DNA of 64,000 bases from Wolfiporia cocos (taxonomy: Eukaryota; Basidiomycota; Agaricomycetes; Polyporales; Phaeolaceae). The position numbers were made by a program, and so were the translations under genes. The notes beneath the pieces were generated by a model. The model was not told the DNA's origin. It saw nothing but the letters and a program-made list of their open reading frames with translations, and did not search any database. Location of the stretch: assembly GCA_029448655.1 (NCBI GenBank), contig JACCLO010000011.1:1426001-1490000 (forward strand). The letters run 5' to 3'. Positions 22,238 through 34,011 of the stretch are shown one piece after another (the stretch's first letter is position 1; every line of letters starts with the position of its first letter).

Positions 22238-22620
22238 TGACACAAGCAACACTTCAAGCAACTACTCAGGGGAATATGACTCGCATGAAAGTGTATTCCT
22301 GATCTGAGGCTACTCAAGGCATATAAGGCCAAGACGAGTCTGGGGTGCTACCCTGCTTGTCAGCCAGTATATATGCTATTCTACTGTTTGTACATTGTTT
22401 GGCAACTGTATAGTTATTACGTAAGCTGATAGTCCATTTAACTAAGGTAAACCCTATAATGGGTGTAGGTACACGGCACAGAGTGTCCAGGGGTCTGACA
22501 ACATGTGATAGGGTGATCAGGGTCTTGGCACATGACTGCTTAGGCGCGCGCTTAGATAAGATAAGGGTTTAGGCTCTGGTCACTAGTCGGTGGCTAGGCG
22601 AAAGAAATTGGCTTGTGACA
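22238..22620 (-). repeat. 5' LTR of family A (minus copy)
   Basis: The ends are TGACACAAGC...GCTTGTGACA, 383 bp. About 98% identical by eye to 10167-10549. Right flank ATATC equals the complement of GATAT at 10550-10554. Confidence 0.92.
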
Positions 22621-22633
22621 ATATCCTAGGGTC

Positions 22634-23346
22634 TGTTACGGTTATTTTGATTTTTCGAACGCTGGCAGAACTCACCATAGGGTGAATACGATACAGGGAC
22701 TTGTTGCACAACCAACCCCCTGGCTACTCGGGACTCGTACTGGGCGCATCCCCAGTTGTACTAGTGGATAGGGCTAGTTTCGCCGTTGACAGATCCAACT
22801 CTGTCCCCGTTTCATCTTTATCATTTTCTAGCTGACGGATGGCGTTCAACCGCCGTCATCATTCCTATCTATCGTCTCGGATATATCACTACATATCTAT
22901 CAAACGTTTGGGACTATAGCGTAGATAGTAGCGGTGACATCTGGGACAGGACTCGACCCCTAAAACCCAACGTAGTATATAAACTCATGTATTTACTGTC
23001 GAGGCTCTCCAGCTCGACCTTGTTGTACAAACAAGAAGTCTTATACTTGTTCTTAAACGTAGGAAACTACACTCAGTATTTCTCACTCGAGCAACCAAAC
23101 GACTAAGTCCTCGAAGTGCACACTGACTTCTCGGACTTAGGCGAGTCTTATATTCTATTAGACTCGCACCTGAACAAGACTATATCCTCTAACGCGCATT
23201 GGATATTAAACGATCTCCTAGAAACTTCATCTAGGACTTGAAGGCATCTAACGAGTATTTGCCTTGCATACGGCTACGCGCCTACGTGCAGAAGAACGAT
23301 CTATATTCGCGACTCGAATATACGAACGGGTATTCGACCCGTAACA
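22634..23346 (+). repeat. Solo LTR-G, TSD GGGTC
   Basis: The ends are TGTTACGG...GACCCGTAACA (713 bp), with GGGTC at 22629-22633 and 23347-23351. It sits within the KDZ coding region 14 bp from the family-A insertion. Confidence 0.92.
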
Positions 23347-23351
23347 GGGTC

Positions 23352-26300
23352 GGATTTCGCGTTGATACATTAGCTGGATGCCGTGAACAAGTTAACAGAA
23401 GTTACGGTAGAATGCAGGAGGTAGCACATTATACAGAAGAGCAACAAAGTACTTGTACAGATGTGTGATCTGTTCCTGTGCTTTATATCTGCTATTTATT
23501 TTTTCTGCAGGGTTGTGTGGTGGACGGTCAAATGTCTCAGGAAGGTATGATATCAGACTAGCCACAGCAGCCCCATGAGTTGTCCAGACATCTCCAGTGA
23601 GAACAGCAAAGGCCCACGATGGCTCATCATCATCTCGGCTGCACTTGATAGTACCCCACCATAAATCAAAGAACAGTTCATGATGGTTAGGACCAGTAAG
23701 ATGCATGATATCTGCTGGGAAGCCACTAGGAATTCCAAGAAAGCAATCATCAGGGAGTCCACCAAATAAGCTTGGCTTGCATACCCCTTTCTCTAGACAA
23801 ATCTTTTCATACTCACGTTGAGTCGATGCATTCAGCAGGCATTCTAGGTTGGTGTAGTAGTGAGAAGAGGCTTCCCCAGAGTCCAAGATTGCATCACACA
23901 GGTATATATCTGGGTGGGTGCAATTAAGAACAGAGTAGTTGAGGGGAAGCTGGCATGCAGGATAGTAATGGCCTCTGCTGGGCTTGCAACATCCCTTCAG
24001 TGGACAATAAAGTCGGCAACCCTGAGCCCCAGAGTGGCCCACCATGCCATTGAAATAGGTCATTGCAGGACCATCAGCAGCACCAAAGACAATGTAGAGC
24101 TTGGACTTGTATAGCCCACACTGCTCGCACCAGATTTTGAGCTTCTCATGCTGTCGCATGAAACTAGCAACATGTTGAAGACTAGGAAGTATGAATGAGT
24201 CTACGTTCTTTGGCTGGTTGGGGCCTGGAATGAAGCTGGTGTGGAAGGGCTGTGCGGAGATGCAGCGAATGGCAGGTTGCCGATACATAGTGTGAGAGAC
24301 CGGAATGTATGTGTGGGAATGTGAGAAAAACCCACAACAAAATATACGATTGGCACAAACTAACACGCATGCAATGATGATTACTAACACACGATCATGT
24401 TCACTAATGACAAGGAGGTACGACGAGACAAAACAACTAAAACTCACCAGTGATCTCTTCACCGCAAAGACTCGATCGGCTGCAGTTGAGCTCGGTGTCA
24501 CCTCACTAAGACTCAGAGGACAGTGTCACACAGAAATGCGAGGAGAGAGATGGATTGTGCACTTCACGTGACCGCTGTTATATGTTACAAACAACACAGT
24601 TTTGAGAGCCAACTGAAATACGACAGAAGAAAAAGTAATGATACGCGATCGAGAAGCAAGTCATCATGTAACTTGATAAGGAAGAATGACTACCATAACA
24701 GTCCTGTGGCTATGAGTCCATGTGAAGTAGTGGAGAAAAATGGATGGGGGCCGCATTGTCGGCACAGACACGTCCGACATACCATCAGGATTGGCATACG
24801 AAATGCGCAATGGCTCGGATTCTATCAATGATGTCAAGACCGTGCCCTATTTACATGCGCATCTCGCCACCCTCAAGTGTAGGAATGTCAGTCTGGAACA
24901 TTGCGGATCCTACTTTGCATTCGCATACTGCTCCCTCAGGACATGTCTCACATGCTGGTAGAGTCGGTGTAGAGGTTTTAGTACAGTAAGGAAAATAACC
25001 GAAAATACCAAAAATAAAATATAAACGCAGGGCAACGACCTGTATGCATGATCGAAGATTTTGAGTATTGATAAGTTGAGCTTGCTATCTTGTAATCGTC
25101 ATTCAAATGGTGATCTTGTGACTTATACAGATTTGAGTATAGAGACACACTACCCCTCCACACTGGCAGGCATTATATGCGTTTTTCTATAGCAAACGTC
25201 AGGTGCGTAATCCAGAAGTACCCAGATAAACATCCAGCAGTCTGAAAGCTTGCTAGCATAGAGCTGTGCACCATCAATAGAAAACATGAGACAGGTATCT
25301 TCATCCTTGATATCACTGTGTACGACAGCTTCAAGATAATCTTTACCATGTATGTAGTCGCTAATTTTTCGAGCTCACCGTTGGTCTCCTGAAGTGAAGC
25401 AAGAGCCTGCCGAGTAGCTGTGGCATGGTACTCAGCTGCACAAGACCTCTCTGTCAAGCGTTGCATGGCCTGAATCACAGGAGAAATTGGAATAGTCGTT
25501 GACTGCTTCCTTGGAACATGTCTGCGCTTGTGTCTGCATTTTCGTTCCTCATAGTATAGCTTGTTGCAATAATTACACTTATCCAGCTCACTGTAGACTC
25601 CTGTATACGCCATGCAGGAGTTGACACAGCAGTCGTGGCGTGGTGAAAAGATGCCAGTGAGGTTCTCAACATAGGACCTGACGACACAGTATGAGAGAAG
25701 CTTGAGATGAGGTGGACAGCATAGAAGTGCAGAATGGATGTGATCATATGTTTCCTGAGAGCAGTCATCGAGCCCAAGGTATATCTCAACAGATAATACC
25801 TTGACAGGATCATCGATGTCGAATGGCTGCTGGGGCGGATTACGAATGCGATGCAATATAGCAGTATCCTTGATATCATCTTCTAGATGTGCATTTCGAA
25901 TTAAATGTTACATTTCGATGGTGTGATGAAGCTCTGCTGGAGTGATTATCTGTGGATCTTCCAACTCGCCAGGTCATTGGTTCACATCGTTGGAATTTTC
26001 ATCATCTTCCTCTGCAAGTCCAACAGGCAGAACTCCACTTAGATGTGCATTGAAGTGGTCTTTTTCTTCCTGCTCGTCGTCACGGTGCATAGCTTAAAGA
26101 CTCCCAGCATCGGCGTACGATTGATAGACACCGGTGCCATGGTTAGGAACTAGCACGTGATCGCAAGCGAGATCTTAGTGTGCAGAGTCCTCACCAATGT
26201 TATTCTGCACAAGCCGCTGCGCATATAGTCACTGATATATTCCAAGAAAAAAATTCGACATACATGTGTAGAGTCACCTCGAGTACTTGGTGCATCTAGA

Positions 26301-26905
26301 TATATCTGTCTCTGTTCCTGAGGCTGACTAGAGGTATTGAAACTGCTGTCCACTTCGCTCTCTGAGTTTGCAATGAGATCGTTCACTTTGTGGCCGATTA
26401 AAAATATGAATGGTTATATAAAATCTTTACGCACTGGTTTCCCTGTTTACACTGCCATGACTTTGCTCTGGCTCCCGGAAACTGGTATCATCTTGGAGAG
26501 GCTGTCCTATGTACACACACTGCTTTAAGACTGATAGGTGATAGTGAGAGTAAACTGATATTCACCTACATCTGCTCTAGAGGCAGAGCCAGATCCCTCT
26601 GCACTTGTTGTGGCATTTTCCTCAGGCTAAATTATATGTGTGGTGAGTCCGATTTGTTTTGTTGTGTGTGCATCACATCTTGGATGTATGCGCCATTTAA
26701 ACTCACTGTCAGATCGATCCTTCTTTGTGGGAGGCCTAATAGTCTCAGGAGGGTTCCCTGCTTCCAGTAAATTTTGCTTCTTTTTGTGGCCGAAGTATGT
26801 GCTGCAAATGACTTTGACACGTTTATTATAGCAGTATAGCACACACGAGCAATAGTATTCTTGTTCTCCACTCACAGAGAGTACATACTGCACAGCTTTG
26901 GGCAT
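23352..26905 (-). pseudogene. KDZ-family transposase, 5' exons
   Basis: Reading leftwards, an N-terminal start at 26905 (MPKAVQYVLS) has a Cys motif (YYCSCVLYC). Exons down to about 25350 carry a zinc-ribbon region (CCVNSCMAYTG...CNYCNKLYYEERKC). The DDE core follows: SIDGAQLYASKLSDCWMFIW (first Asp), then GPNQPKNVDSF, FGAADGPAMTYFNGMVGH, then PADIMHLTGPNHHELFFD (second Asp), and NSRYKAQEQ with the likely catalytic Glu. A 923-bp insertion (24240-25162) splits the core between MPA and SFIPGP. The frame hits a TAA after FYRNFC (about 23391), and family A and LTR-G separate it from its 3' exons, now at 10550. KDZ transposases move DNA elements. Inactive. Confidence 0.85.
24240..25162. mobile_element. 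Insertion with TGTGGARGGG inverted ends in KDZ core
   Basis: The ends are TGTGGAAGGG and CCCCTCCACA (9 of 10 bp inverted match), flanked by CTGG at 24236-24239 and 25163-25166. Removing it and one CTGG restores the KDZ frame exactly (IMPA-SFIPGP). No transposase is recognised inside. A 4-bp TSD with these ends does not match a family I can name with confidence; an intron-like origin is less likely. Confidence 0.6.
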
Positions 26906-27435
26906 TTGTACATGGAGTGACAGTGGAATGTGTATCAGAGTATCGTCTGCTCAAATCACAGGATAGGCATGTAATCTGTGCATCGGCTCAGTACATGGCT
27001 TTTCAACTTGTCGTCCACTCAAGGCTTTTTGGAATTGGCGCCCACTCGAATCTTCTGACTTGACATTGACTCACAGCTTCTCCTCTCGACGTCTGCTCGA
27101 AATAACTTCAGATGTGAGTTTTTTTGGGGAGAATATCTTGAGAATATGAAAATATATTTTCTGGTATGACAAAAGTCTTGGCATTGGTCATTGGACTGCT
27201 CATACTCTTGGCATTTGGCTTTCTATATCATTGGGGTAGAAACCGGTATCTCAATGGTATATTGACATATTTTCTGGTATTTACAGGTATCCCAAGGATA
27301 TGCAGGACTTTCACTGGGTCTGACCGACAACTTACCTTTGCATGTGATTACATCCCATTGGCTGATTTTGGGATGGTGTCATTACTGGCAACCAATAGTA
27401 TAACAGCGGCTGTAGGTACATGGGGTCATTACTGT
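26906..27435. other. KDZ upstream flank, no gene recognised
   Basis: This contains an imperfectly repeated CACTCGAA/TCT-type motif (about 27010-27100) that may be a KDZ subterminal region. The ORF at 27166-27438 has a hydrophobic start but is LTR-like sequence around the H insertion, so it is not called a gene. Confidence 0.35.
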
Positions 27436-28317
27436 TGACACAAACTAGTTGTGGGACTCACACTATAAGCTTGAATGCGACTTTGCTAAGGATCCGCACA
27501 TCACGCTACACGGAAAATCTTACTTTGAAAAGATTAAATCCGAGCGCGGTACCGGTGGATTCGGCTCCACAGGAAAGTAATCGTTCCATTAGGGACAATG
27601 AAACCTGAAGAGGGGGGTAATGTCACAGATTTGGGACATGCCACTATTTTTCCCGTATTTTTACCTATTTATCTGGTATTTCTACGACCTTGTAGACGTT
27701 TACGCTGCTAAGCGCCCGTCTACACGTACACGCAACCAAACAACACGTACACAACACGGTATACGTCCACCTGTCATAACAACACGTACATAACACGCTT
27801 GTATGCGTCAATGACTCAGCGGACTAACCTCCGGTGTCACGCGCCTTACTCATATCCCGATATCGGGCTATGTCAGTACAATTGGATAAGTGGCCCACTC
27901 GTTATCACATGCCAATGCCCTTAGTATTACTCATATCCCGATACCGGTATATAGTTATCACGTGCATGGCTTACTAACGTAGCAACGCCACTTCCACAAC
28001 ATGGACCTACGGTCCAAACACTGTTTCTTACTGGTGCGGCCATTACCGGCGCACATGGTCTATTGTAGTTTACGACTTAGCTGTATTAGTTATGTCTGCG
28101 CACAGACCGTCTTCATGTTTGGCTCCCTTACTGGTAACCAAACAATGCATGTATATAAGTAGGGCTATCGCTACAATAAGCCTTAGATTTGTTCTCTGCA
28201 TTCGCACAGTTACACAACATCTCTGCTTGCGCCTACTAGCTCCCTCACCAAGCTCCAGCAACTTCTTCAAAGTAGCATTCAAGCTTATAGTGTGAGTCCC
28301 ACAACTAGTTTGTGTCA
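27436..28317 (+). mobile_element. Foldback LTR-H insertion, U5 ends at both sides, TSD ACTGT
   Basis: A complete LTR-H (27621-28317) preceded by a polypurine tract (GAAGAGGGGGG) forms the right side. The left terminus is not U3 but the inverse complement of the last 50 bp of the same LTR (27436-27485, one mismatch). Between them are 135 bp of internal sequence. ACTGT lies at 27431-27435 and 28318-28322, so the whole thing integrated as a unit. Confidence 0.82.
27621..28317 (+). repeat. LTR-H, 697 bp
   Basis: The ends are TGTCACAGAT...GTTTGTGTCA. The same length and ends are found in the solo copy at 45162-45858. It contains GCGCACAGACC and GTATATAAG. Confidence 0.88.
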
Positions 28318-28415
28318 ACTGTTACAATATCATATGGATGGTTATTTTCTCAACTACTCATGCAACAAGACTTAGCATTCAACCACCCCACCCCACACCA
28401 CACTGTATCCTAGCT

Positions 28416-30038
28416 TGACACAGTCTGTAAGACTGTGGGACCAGCCCTGCTGGGGAACCCTATGTCACACGCCAATTTCAAGCCTCTAGGCACAGTACCT
28501 TTTCCGATCATCAAGAGCACCCCCAAGGCTGGAATCCTGATGCCTCAGCCAGAACCAAGCCCTACGTATGCACCACTATGGGCACTATCTAACAGCATCA
28601 CCAGCCCTGCCTAAGAACCCTAATCCCAGACCACACGTCCAGTCCAGTATAAAGCCAATAGCAGTCACGTGACCCCAACCAACTACAATGAGCCCAGTAG
28701 CACCTAACCAGACCAACCCCTTGCTACCTGGACCACACCTCATCAGTTCATGACCATCCAGACTCACGGCTAGGACCATGTCCACCCGACCAACCAAACC
28801 CAACGCCTCCCATCTCCACAAACCACAGCCATTACTGGCTACACGGTCATTACTGACCATGGACTTACGCCATTACTGGCACGGACTATGTACCATATGG
28901 ACTAAGGCCCAAGGGAGGCCCTAAACCCCAGCCGCCCTAGTCTAACGAGGAACACCAACCTTGGGCAGCACCTGTATGGCTGAGAACCCTAGCAGTCACA
29001 GGACTCTACGTACCAATCACAGCCGATCACGCTCGATCACCCTATGTCATGCATGGCCCGTACTGGCCAGTCCACGTTCACAGCAGACGTCATCCTTCAG
29101 TACCAGCACATGGGAACCTGGGCCACCATGTGCCTTCCCCTCAGTATTAGTCCTTGGGAACCTGGACAGCAGACACCCCGATCACGGACTTAGAACCCCA
29201 CCATTACCAGCGAACCATAGATCGACGAGAACCATAGACCGGGCCTAACCCGCTACATTGCCATAGACATCCAGCGCTCCCCTAGCCATACCAGCACTCG
29301 CGCCCGATGCCATTACAGGCCACCACGTAGCTAACTAGATTACCTCAGCGCTGACGCCTTACAGGCCGTGCCATAACATGTACAAATAGTGTAGGACCAT
29401 ATAAATGCCAGACAGTCTTGAGCGAACCTCAGACTTGGCCTTTGCAGCCTTAGATGCCCCGGACCCGGAAGGCGCCTCTGAGCGATTCCCCTTCCCCCGG
29501 GTGTGTGTCTGAGGTTGTACTTGTGTCACCCTATAGATGAGCTATTGGGCTTATCCCTAAGTCCTCAGCCATGCATGGAGAAGGCAAGTGATGTTGGGTC
29601 CCAGACTAGCAAGCTAAGGGGCAGAGTAAGACCAGCGCATACACAGAGATGCAAGAAAGAAGGAATTAACCCTATTGCCAAGAAGTCTAAAAGTGAGCTG
29701 TAAGGCTCAGTTGATACATCATATATACACATGCGCTGTCATTTCCAGTAAGACTACCCTAAACTAAGAGGGTCAGTGCATGCCGCCAGTAAGGGCATGG
29801 GCAGTCTGCAACTAAGGGACACTTATGTAACATGTTATGTATGTAGTAGTGCTAGCAGACCTAGTGATATGGTAGTAACATGACATACCCCCTTATCTTA
29901 TCTACCAGTCAGATAACAAAGGTGCTGAGCACATGTGCTAGCCCTAGGGTGAGGCACAAAGTCCTTTGATCAACTTATTGGAATCCTGTAGTGGCCTGGA
30001 AAAGTAGCAGGGATGTCACAGCACCAAAACTGTGACAT
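28416..30038 (-). repeat. Solo LTR (about 552 bp) with nested LTR, TSD TAGCT
   Basis: The ends are TGACACAGTC...AACTGTGACA, with TAGCT at 28411-28415 and 30039-30043. It is interrupted by 28463-29528. The outer part carries CTACCCTAAA...GTGCATGC near 29750 and the hairpin near 29693-29712, giving minus orientation. Confidence 0.86.
28463..29528 (+). repeat. Solo LTR nested in the previous LTR, TSD CCCTA
   Basis: The ends are TGTCACACGC...TACTTGTGTCA (1066 bp), with CCCTA at 28458-28462 and 29529-29533. It is C-rich with no coding potential, and has ACCATATAAAT near 29397. Confidence 0.85.
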
Positions 30039-30518
30039 AGCTGGCCCTGCTCAACCAGGGCATTGTTTCATGTCTATCAACCCTATGCCCTCTTTTTCAT
30101 ATGTATCAGACTTCTAGACATCTTCCATGTCCAACCATAGGGTATATCACATCTCAGCTACTGTTGTGCTCAACCACAACATTGTCACAGATTCTATGCT
30201 GGCCCTCTTGAATTGCACTAGCGCCCTTTGGGTGCCCACCTAAGTGCTGAGAGATAATAGGGTGTGATGGTCCGCCACAATACACACATGTACAAACAGC
30301 ATCTGAGGTAGTTACATAAGTGTCACTGACACAGTCTTACCTCAGACTGTGGGACCGGCACAGCCGAGGAGATCCCTTATGCCTAGCAAGTGTCACAGAA
30401 TGGTCCGTAGGGACGTCTAACATCCCTCACCTGGTTGCAAAGGCACCACTGTGTGCGCAGCTAACTCCTTACACCAGGTTACCTCCTCATCACTCCCTAG
30501 ATACCGTACCGACCACCT

Positions 30519-31116
30519 TGTCACAGACTTACCTGTCTGTGCGACCCTGGCTACAGGGGAACCCCCACAGGCCTGCATAGGCCATGCAACGACGCCCACG
30601 TCGTACTCATACGGTCAGCGAGGCGAACTCATAAGGACATACGTTTGCATAAGCGAGCGTACCCTCAGCCACCAAGCCCCGCAGACGGCGAAGGTGGCGC
30701 GCACAGTCTAGCAGTCAAGATGAGGCCCCGGGCCAGCAGTAACGCAGACAGTGTGGTAAGAAAGGAGCTTGCGCTCAATGACGAGAATCCTAAAGATGGG
30801 GCTGTAAGGCCACCATCTTGTCGTATATATACATGTGTGAGCGTAGTACCTACGAGCCCAGCCCTAAAGTAATGGTCCGTGCACATTATCTACAGGGCAC
30901 ATGACAAGTAACGCTACATGTGATACTGTGACCATAACGTGTCCGTATGATGAGGCGCGCGCTACCCTACAGCGCTAACCGATCCGGTCAGGTGATCTAT
31001 ATACTCTGAGTGCGACGTGGAGGTAACTAAGGAGTAGCGGAGCGGTGTACGCCTAGCGCCGCCCATACAACCAATAGTGAGGGACGTACGGTGACCCCCT
31101 GGGCACATCCGTGACA
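30519..31116 (-). repeat. Solo LTR-C, TSD CACCT
   Basis: The ends are TGTCACAGAC...CATCCGTGACA (598 bp), with CACCT at 30514-30518 and 31117-31121. Confidence 0.9.
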
Positions 31117-31300
31117 CACCTGACTTAGTAGATTAGCACTCCAGGGTAGCACACATACCAGGTACTCACATGATGGTCACCCTTTTAGTTACATGTAGTG
31201 TTACCTCATGGTCACCTGTAGTTACATTCTGATGTATGCACAGACTGGTACTTTAGGGCATGCCTGTAGCACTGTCAACGCATGTATATAAGTAGGTAGC

Positions 31301-31322
31301 AGATGAGGCTTACACCTCATCT
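31301..31322 (+). promoter_or_regulatory. LTR-K leader hairpin with CTTAC loop
   Basis: The stem AGATGAGG pairs with CCTCATCT around CTTACA, 10-15 bp after TATATAAG. A second small stem GGGC/GCCC follows within 25 bp. Confidence 0.62.
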
Positions 31323-31704
31323 TTAGGATTCTCAGCAATTAGGGCAAGGCCCTCTCTTGTCTCATCTCTCTGTGTGTGTCTGGTCGACTGTTGCCTCACT
31401 GAGTCTCTCAGATGCACACTGCCTCATTATGTCAACTCTGAGCCAGGGAATGGTAGGACATCCCTACAGCGCTCTAGGTTCACTGCTGGTAAGGTCTGCT
31501 GTTGCTCATCAGGCTTGGATAGGTCCCCAGCAGGGCCTGTCCCACAGACAAGGTACGTCTGTGTCAGCGAGCTACATTGCATAGCAGCAGAGGGTGAACA
31601 CCAAGGTGCAAATGGGGGCCTAAGTTCCCTAGCACTGGGGCGCAGTCATACTGCTAGTTGAGTGACACACAGAGAGGCAAAACAGGGATGACTAGCGTCC
31701 AGCA

Positions 31705-32288
31705 TGTCACAGAATGCCCCATGGGGGGGGGGGGGTCTCAACATCCCTCGCTGTATTGCAGAAGCGCCCCTAGGCTGCGGGGCTAAGCCTTTACTTACAG
31801 TTATCCCATGTTGCGCCCATACTATCTTATCAGACCATCTAACCTAGTAGATTAGCGCTGTAGGGTAGTGCGCACTTCAGGTATCCACACCATGGTCACA
31901 CTCGTTACATGTTATGTCACGGTAGTTACTGGTCAGGTGTCCTCTAAGTTACTGCGCACAGGCCACTACTTTAGGGCTAGACCATTTAGTAGCTACCTCA
32001 TGTATAAGTACGATGGATGAGGACTTACATCCTCATCCTTGAGATTCTCGACAAAGGACCTAGGTCCCTTTCTTACCCTCTGACTGTGTGTGTGCCGACC
32101 TCACTGCTTGAGTCGTTGCCTTGCTAGTCTGTGTGTCATGCTGCCATGCTACATCGCCCTTGGCCTGGGGAGGCCTTGTCAACCTCTGCCATTAGGTCTT
32201 GGGTCACCACTGGCTAGCAGTTGTAGCTCGTCTGGGATTGTAGGGTCCCTGGCAGGGCCAGTCCCACAGCCATGGTACATCTGTGTCA
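31705..32288 (+). repeat. Solo LTR-K, near-TSD CAGCA/CATCA
   Basis: The ends are TGTCACAGAAT...CATCTGTGTCA (584 bp). Four of five flanking bases match. The hairpin GATGAGGA-CTTACA-TCCTCATC lies at 32016-32037. Confidence 0.8.
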
Positions 32289-32815
32289 CATCACCCCAGA
32301 TCAGAGGACAAGAGAGGGGCCTAAGCCCAGTTGCCAAGAATCTGAAAGATGGGTTGTAAGACCCATCCACCATAGATTATATACAAGAGCATGTAGACTA
32401 CCAGGTATGCCCTAAAGTACTGGCCTATGCACAGACCGGCACGAGGCTGTGCTGAAGGTAACTAAGGTAATGCTAGATGTAAATACTGTGACCGTTATGT
32501 GAGTAAAGGAGACATGCGCTACCCTGAAGTGCTTATCTACTAGGTCAGGTGTCTAAGTAATGGTATCAAGGGAAGGGACGTGGAGCATGTCAAGGGGCAC
32601 AGGTGGAACGCACACTGCAGGACCAAGTGAGGGATGTAGCATAGCCCCTATGGGACATTCTGTGACAGTCACCTGCTAGGACAGTCACATTACATACCAA
32701 GCAGTCACATGTTAGGATAGATTACTATGCACAGACCAGGCCTTTAGGGCCAGCACTCTAGTGGTATATGCACGCATCCTCATGTATATAACCAGGACTG
32801 TTCTGAGGCTGCTCC

Positions 32816-34006
32816 TGTTATGGATCGAATCTCCGTTCAGCTGAATTAACTAAGTTGAGTTACTCAGTGTATCAAGTAGCACACTACTTGTCAGACTCAG
32901 CAGAGTCAGAGCGTTGATATACATAGTGATGTGCCGGGCCCGGCCCGGCTCAAAAGCCCCGGCTTTGGCCCGGCTTTGGACGGCCTTGGCTTTTCAAAAC
33001 CTCAGGCCGGGCCCCCATTGACGGCCCACGGCTTGGCCCGGCCCGGCCTGGGACTTGCCCGGGGCCTGGCACTGTGAGGATGATCATTACTGTAGCCACA
33101 CAAACTCATAACGTACCTTCTCCAACTATGTTCTGACAAAGCCAAACTCCAGTATCTTCATAATTAGTGGAGTTTAGTGTGAAATCATCATTTCACCGGC
33201 ACGGTGCTCTGTGGCGTGCCTTCCAAATGGGGCATCGTATAGGCGCCCAAAAGTGAGCGACAGGCTTCAGCACCAAGAATTCAATCCATGGAACTATCCT
33301 TTTGCTTGAATTTAAAAATATAGACATAATACATTGAAATATGGCATACTGCTACTATATATATCCTTATATCAGAGTTACTAGACATTTTATCTGCTAG
33401 AGCTTTCAGGCCCGGGGCTCACGGCTTGGCCCGGCCCGGCTTGAGACACAAGCCAGGCCCTGGGCCGTCTCAAGCCGTGGTGTAGGGCCCGGCCTGGCCC
33501 GGCCCAAGTCGGGCTTGGCCTGGCCCGGCCTATGGCCCAAAGCCGGGCCTGGCACATCACTAGATATACAAGCTGCAGGCTTAATTGCTCAAGCCCTTGA
33601 GAACAAGTATAAGATCCTTGTAATTCAACAAGGTCAAGCTGAGGAACTCGACCAGTATTTACATCAGGTTATATACTGCAATCCTATAACCGGGGTCATA
33701 GTGTCCTTGGTACTGCTACCACTAAGTCCATAAGGCTAGCATGCTAAGATAACAAATATGAAGTGCTGCGGTTGAGCGCAACAGTGGCTGAAATGTAGGA
33801 ACCCTGTGGTTAGACACATGATATCAACTAGAACCTGATACATCGCAAGACTAAGGGCATAGGGCTGTTGTACATGAAACAAAGGTCTCCGGTTGAACAG
33901 GGCTCCCTAGAATAAGGTGCGCGATAAAGCAGTTGAACGCTAAGTCCCTCTTCCTAGTGGGACATCGGAAAACGATATTCCAGCATACCAGCACAGATTC
34001 GTAACA
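32816..34006 (-). repeat. Solo LTR-B (minus) split by a hAT MITE, TSD GCTCC
   Basis: The ends are TGTTATGG...GATTCGTAACA, with GCTCC at 32811-32815 and 34007-34011. After removing the MITE (639 bp plus 8) about 544 bp remain, as for other LTR-B copies. Confidence 0.9.
32924..33562. mobile_element. hAT-type MITE, 8-bp TSD GATATACA
   Basis: The terminal inverted repeats are TAGTGATGTGCC and GGCACATCACTA. An exact 8-bp TSD lies at 32916-32923 and 33563-33570. Subterminal regions are packed with GGCCCGG/CCGGGCC; the centre is AT-rich. No transposase, so non-autonomous. The 8-bp TSD and TAGTG-type ends are established hAT features. Confidence 0.92.
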
Positions 34007-34011
34007 GCTCC

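Larger units (their letters stand above)
12415..22620 (-). mobile_element. Family-A Ty3/gypsy copy, minus strand, both LTRs present
   Basis: Reading leftwards from 22620: 5' LTR (22238-22620), leader, gag (from 20884), dUTPase, protease, RT, RNase H, integrase, tail, polypurine tract, 3' LTR (12415-13194). Solo LTRs at 12645-13036, 15730-16621 and 21264-21841, and an LTR-M-like piece near 19277, interrupt it. Flanks do not form a TSD (GGGAA left, ATATC right); the ATATC partner lies next to the other copy at 10550. About 9 kb after removing insertions. Confidence 0.92.
30391..31566 (+). repeat. Solo LTR-K, near-TSD GCAAG/GCGAG
   Basis: The ends are TGTCACAGAAT...ACGTCTGTGTCA. Four of five flanking bases match. 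It is interrupted by LTR-C at 30519-31116. It has ATGCACAGAC...TTTAGGGC (about 31246-31262), TATATAAG (about 31285) and the hairpin at 31301-31322. Confidence 0.8.
30327..32667 (-). repeat. Solo LTR-K (minus) holding two further LTR-K copies, TSD GTCAC
   Basis: The ends are TGACACAGTC...CATTCTGTGACA, with GTCAC at 30322-30326 and 32668-32672. Nested plus-strand LTR-K copies lie at 30391-31566 and 31705-32288; the first holds an LTR-C. This gives three levels of nesting in 2.3 kb. Confidence 0.85.

Noticed and set aside
27166..27438. 90-codon ORF with a hydrophobic start
   Set aside because: No family match is visible, and it ends at the H insertion boundary; a membrane-like start can arise from AT-rich sequence.
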